A stretch of 6,564 bases of DNA from Petrotoga sp. UBA5851. Its GTDB lineage: Bacteria; Thermotogota; Thermotogae; Petrotogales; Petrotogaceae. Under the pieces are notes generated by a model. The model ran no database searches and had not been told where the DNA came from. It was given only the letters and a program-made list of their open reading frames with translations. Each line of letters begins with the position of its first letter. Positions within the stretch are counted from its first letter, which is position 1. Below are positions 5,549 through 6,564 of the stretch, in pieces. The stretch covers positions 9,795 to 16,358 of the forward strand of contig DJGH01000067.1 in NCBI GenBank assembly GCA_002431635.1, in the 5' to 3' direction. The position numbers were made by a program, and so were the translations under genes.

Positions 5549-6564
5549 AATTATTACTATCTGTTTCGTTATTTGGTGCTCTTGTTGTGTCGTTTGGATC
5601 TGAAGTGCCTTGGTCAGCTGGATTTGACTGTTGACCCTGTTGATTTTGATATAGATGCTGGCCAACCTTCATGGACTCATTTTTTATATCGTCAATCAAA
5701 ATCTTTATTTTTCCGATGTTGTCCTGAGAAAGAGCCTCTCTTAGTTCTTTAACTTTTGATTCAAGACTATTTTTTAGATCAGAAGGAATCTTATCACCGT
5801 TTTCACTTAAAAGCTTATCTATCTGATAAGCAAGCTCATCACCCTGATTCTTAAGTTCAACTTCTTCTCTTCTTCTTTTATCCTGTTCTTCATATACTTT
5901 TGAATCGTTTATCATCTTTTGGATCTGATCAGGATCAAGTTTCTGTCTTCCTGTAACTACCATTGACTGAAGTTTTTGAGTGCCTAAATCCTTTGCGGAA
6001 ACATTTACCATTCCATTCGAATCGATATCGAAAGTAACTTCAATCTGTGGAACACCTCTTGGTGCTGGAGCTATACCTGTCAGTTTAAAACTACCAAGCA
6101 GAAAATTATCTTTTGCTATAGAACGTTCTCCCTGGAAAACACCTACTTCAACTTCGGTCTGAAAATCAGCTGCAGTTGTAAAAATATTACTTTTTTTAAG
6201 AGGAATCTTACTGTTTCTTGGTATTATAACCTGCATCAGACCGCCTTTTACTTCAATACCTAGTGAAAGAGGGGTAACATCAACCAATACTATATCTTTA
6301 TCAGTTTTTCCGGTCATAATTGCAGACTGAATGGCTGCTCCAACCGCAACTGCCTCATCAGGATTTACGCTCTTGTTGGGCTCTTTTCCAAAGTAGTCTT
6401 TTATAAGTTTTTGAACCATTGGTACTCTGGTTGAACCTCCCACCAAAAGAATTTCGTCAATTTCATTAAATGAAAAACCTGAATCTTTTATAGCATTCTC
6501 AACAGGTCCCCTTGTGGATTCTACCAGATCTCTGACCAGTTCCTCGAACTTGCTTCTGGTTAGT
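5547..6564 (-). CDS. dnaK: Molecular chaperone DnaK (Hsp70), C-terminal part
   Basis: DnaK is the ATP-driven cytosolic chaperone that binds exposed hydrophobic peptides with its partners DnaJ and GrpE. The frame is open to the window edge, so the gene is cut. The TTG at 6446 is an internal leucine. About 338 of roughly 600 residues are present. Counted from the edge, they include the end of the nucleotide-binding domain (LTRSKFEELVRDL, then LVGGSTRVPMVQKL from about 40 and NKSVNPDEAVAVGAA). The interdomain linker DIVLVDVTPLSLGIE (about 90-104) follows, then the beta-sandwich substrate-binding domain (FQGERSIAKDN, APAPRGVPQIEVTFDIDSNG, VNVSAKDLG) and the helical lid (about 207-305). The end, about 306-338, is a disordered tail rich in N, Q, D, T and P. 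The EEVD-like acidic end seen in many bacterial DnaKs is absent. Segments such as QSMVVTGR resemble Thermotoga DnaK as I recall it. A strong terminator follows, so dnaK is the last gene of its transcript. Confidence 0.97.
   Translation of the reverse strand, partial: LTRSKFEELVRDLVESTRGPVENAIKDSGFSFNEIDEILLVGGSTRVPMVQKLIKDYFGKEPNKSVNPDEAVAVGAAIQSAIMTGKTDKDIVLVDVTPLSLGIEVKGGLMQVIIPRNSKIPLKKSNIFTTAADFQTEVEVGVFQGERSIAKDNFLLGSFKLTGIAPAPRGVPQIEVTFDIDSNGMVNVSAKDLGTQKLQSMVVTGRQKLDPDQIQKMINDSKVYEEQDKRRREEVELKNQGDELAYQIDKLLSENGDKIPSDLKNSLESKVKELREALSQDNIGKIKILIDDIKNESMKVGQHLYQNQQGQQSNPADQGTSDPNDTTRAPNNETDSNN

Noticed and set aside
6444..6446. TTG as start of a short DnaK-like protein
   Set aside because: The frame continues to the window edge with typical DnaK sequence (LTRSKFEELVRDL), so the TTG is an internal leucine.

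Overview
The window is AT-rich bacterial DNA with tightly packed genes. It probably comes from a Thermotogota (Thermotogales-like) bacterium. The main evidence is the DnaK fragment: from memory, its segments 'QSMVVTGR', 'YEEQDKR' and 'GSFKLTGIAPAPRGVPQIE' closely resemble Thermotoga-type DnaK, and the MnmG fragment fits the same group. This placement rests on recalled family sequences, not on a search.

Layout: at the left edge, the 3' part of mnmG (tRNA wobble-uridine modification) runs rightward and ends at about 1141. Everything else runs leftward. A hairpin terminator at 1157-1202 separates mnmG from the convergent tctCBA operon (1193-4095), which encodes a complete tripartite tricarboxylate transporter: TctC, a secreted solute-binding protein; TctB, a small membrane protein; and TctA, a large permease. 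tctC and tctB overlap by 4 bases, and tctA begins 9 bases after tctB. Upstream lies a terminator (4129-4157), then a gene for a secreted protein that is essentially one seven-bladed beta-propeller (4176-5345). A 173-base intergenic region follows, holding its probable promoter, a pair of 10-base direct repeats spaced 21 bases apart, and the strong dnaK terminator. At the right edge, the 3' part of dnaK runs leftward off the window.

How the parts fit: mnmG and dnaK are housekeeping genes at the two ends. The middle is an accessory block of envelope functions. TctC would capture a carboxylate-type solute outside the membrane and pass it to TctA/TctB, which normally run on an ion gradient. The propeller gene is co-oriented and adjacent, but a good terminator separates it from tctC, so a functional link is possible and not shown.

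I see no clearly new system, no mobile element, no CRISPR array, and no tRNA or rRNA. The points most worth a second look are the apparent lack of room for a tctC promoter, the AUGUGA start-stop overlap at the propeller gene's start, the direct repeats upstream of it, and the uncharged, N/Q-rich tail of DnaK.
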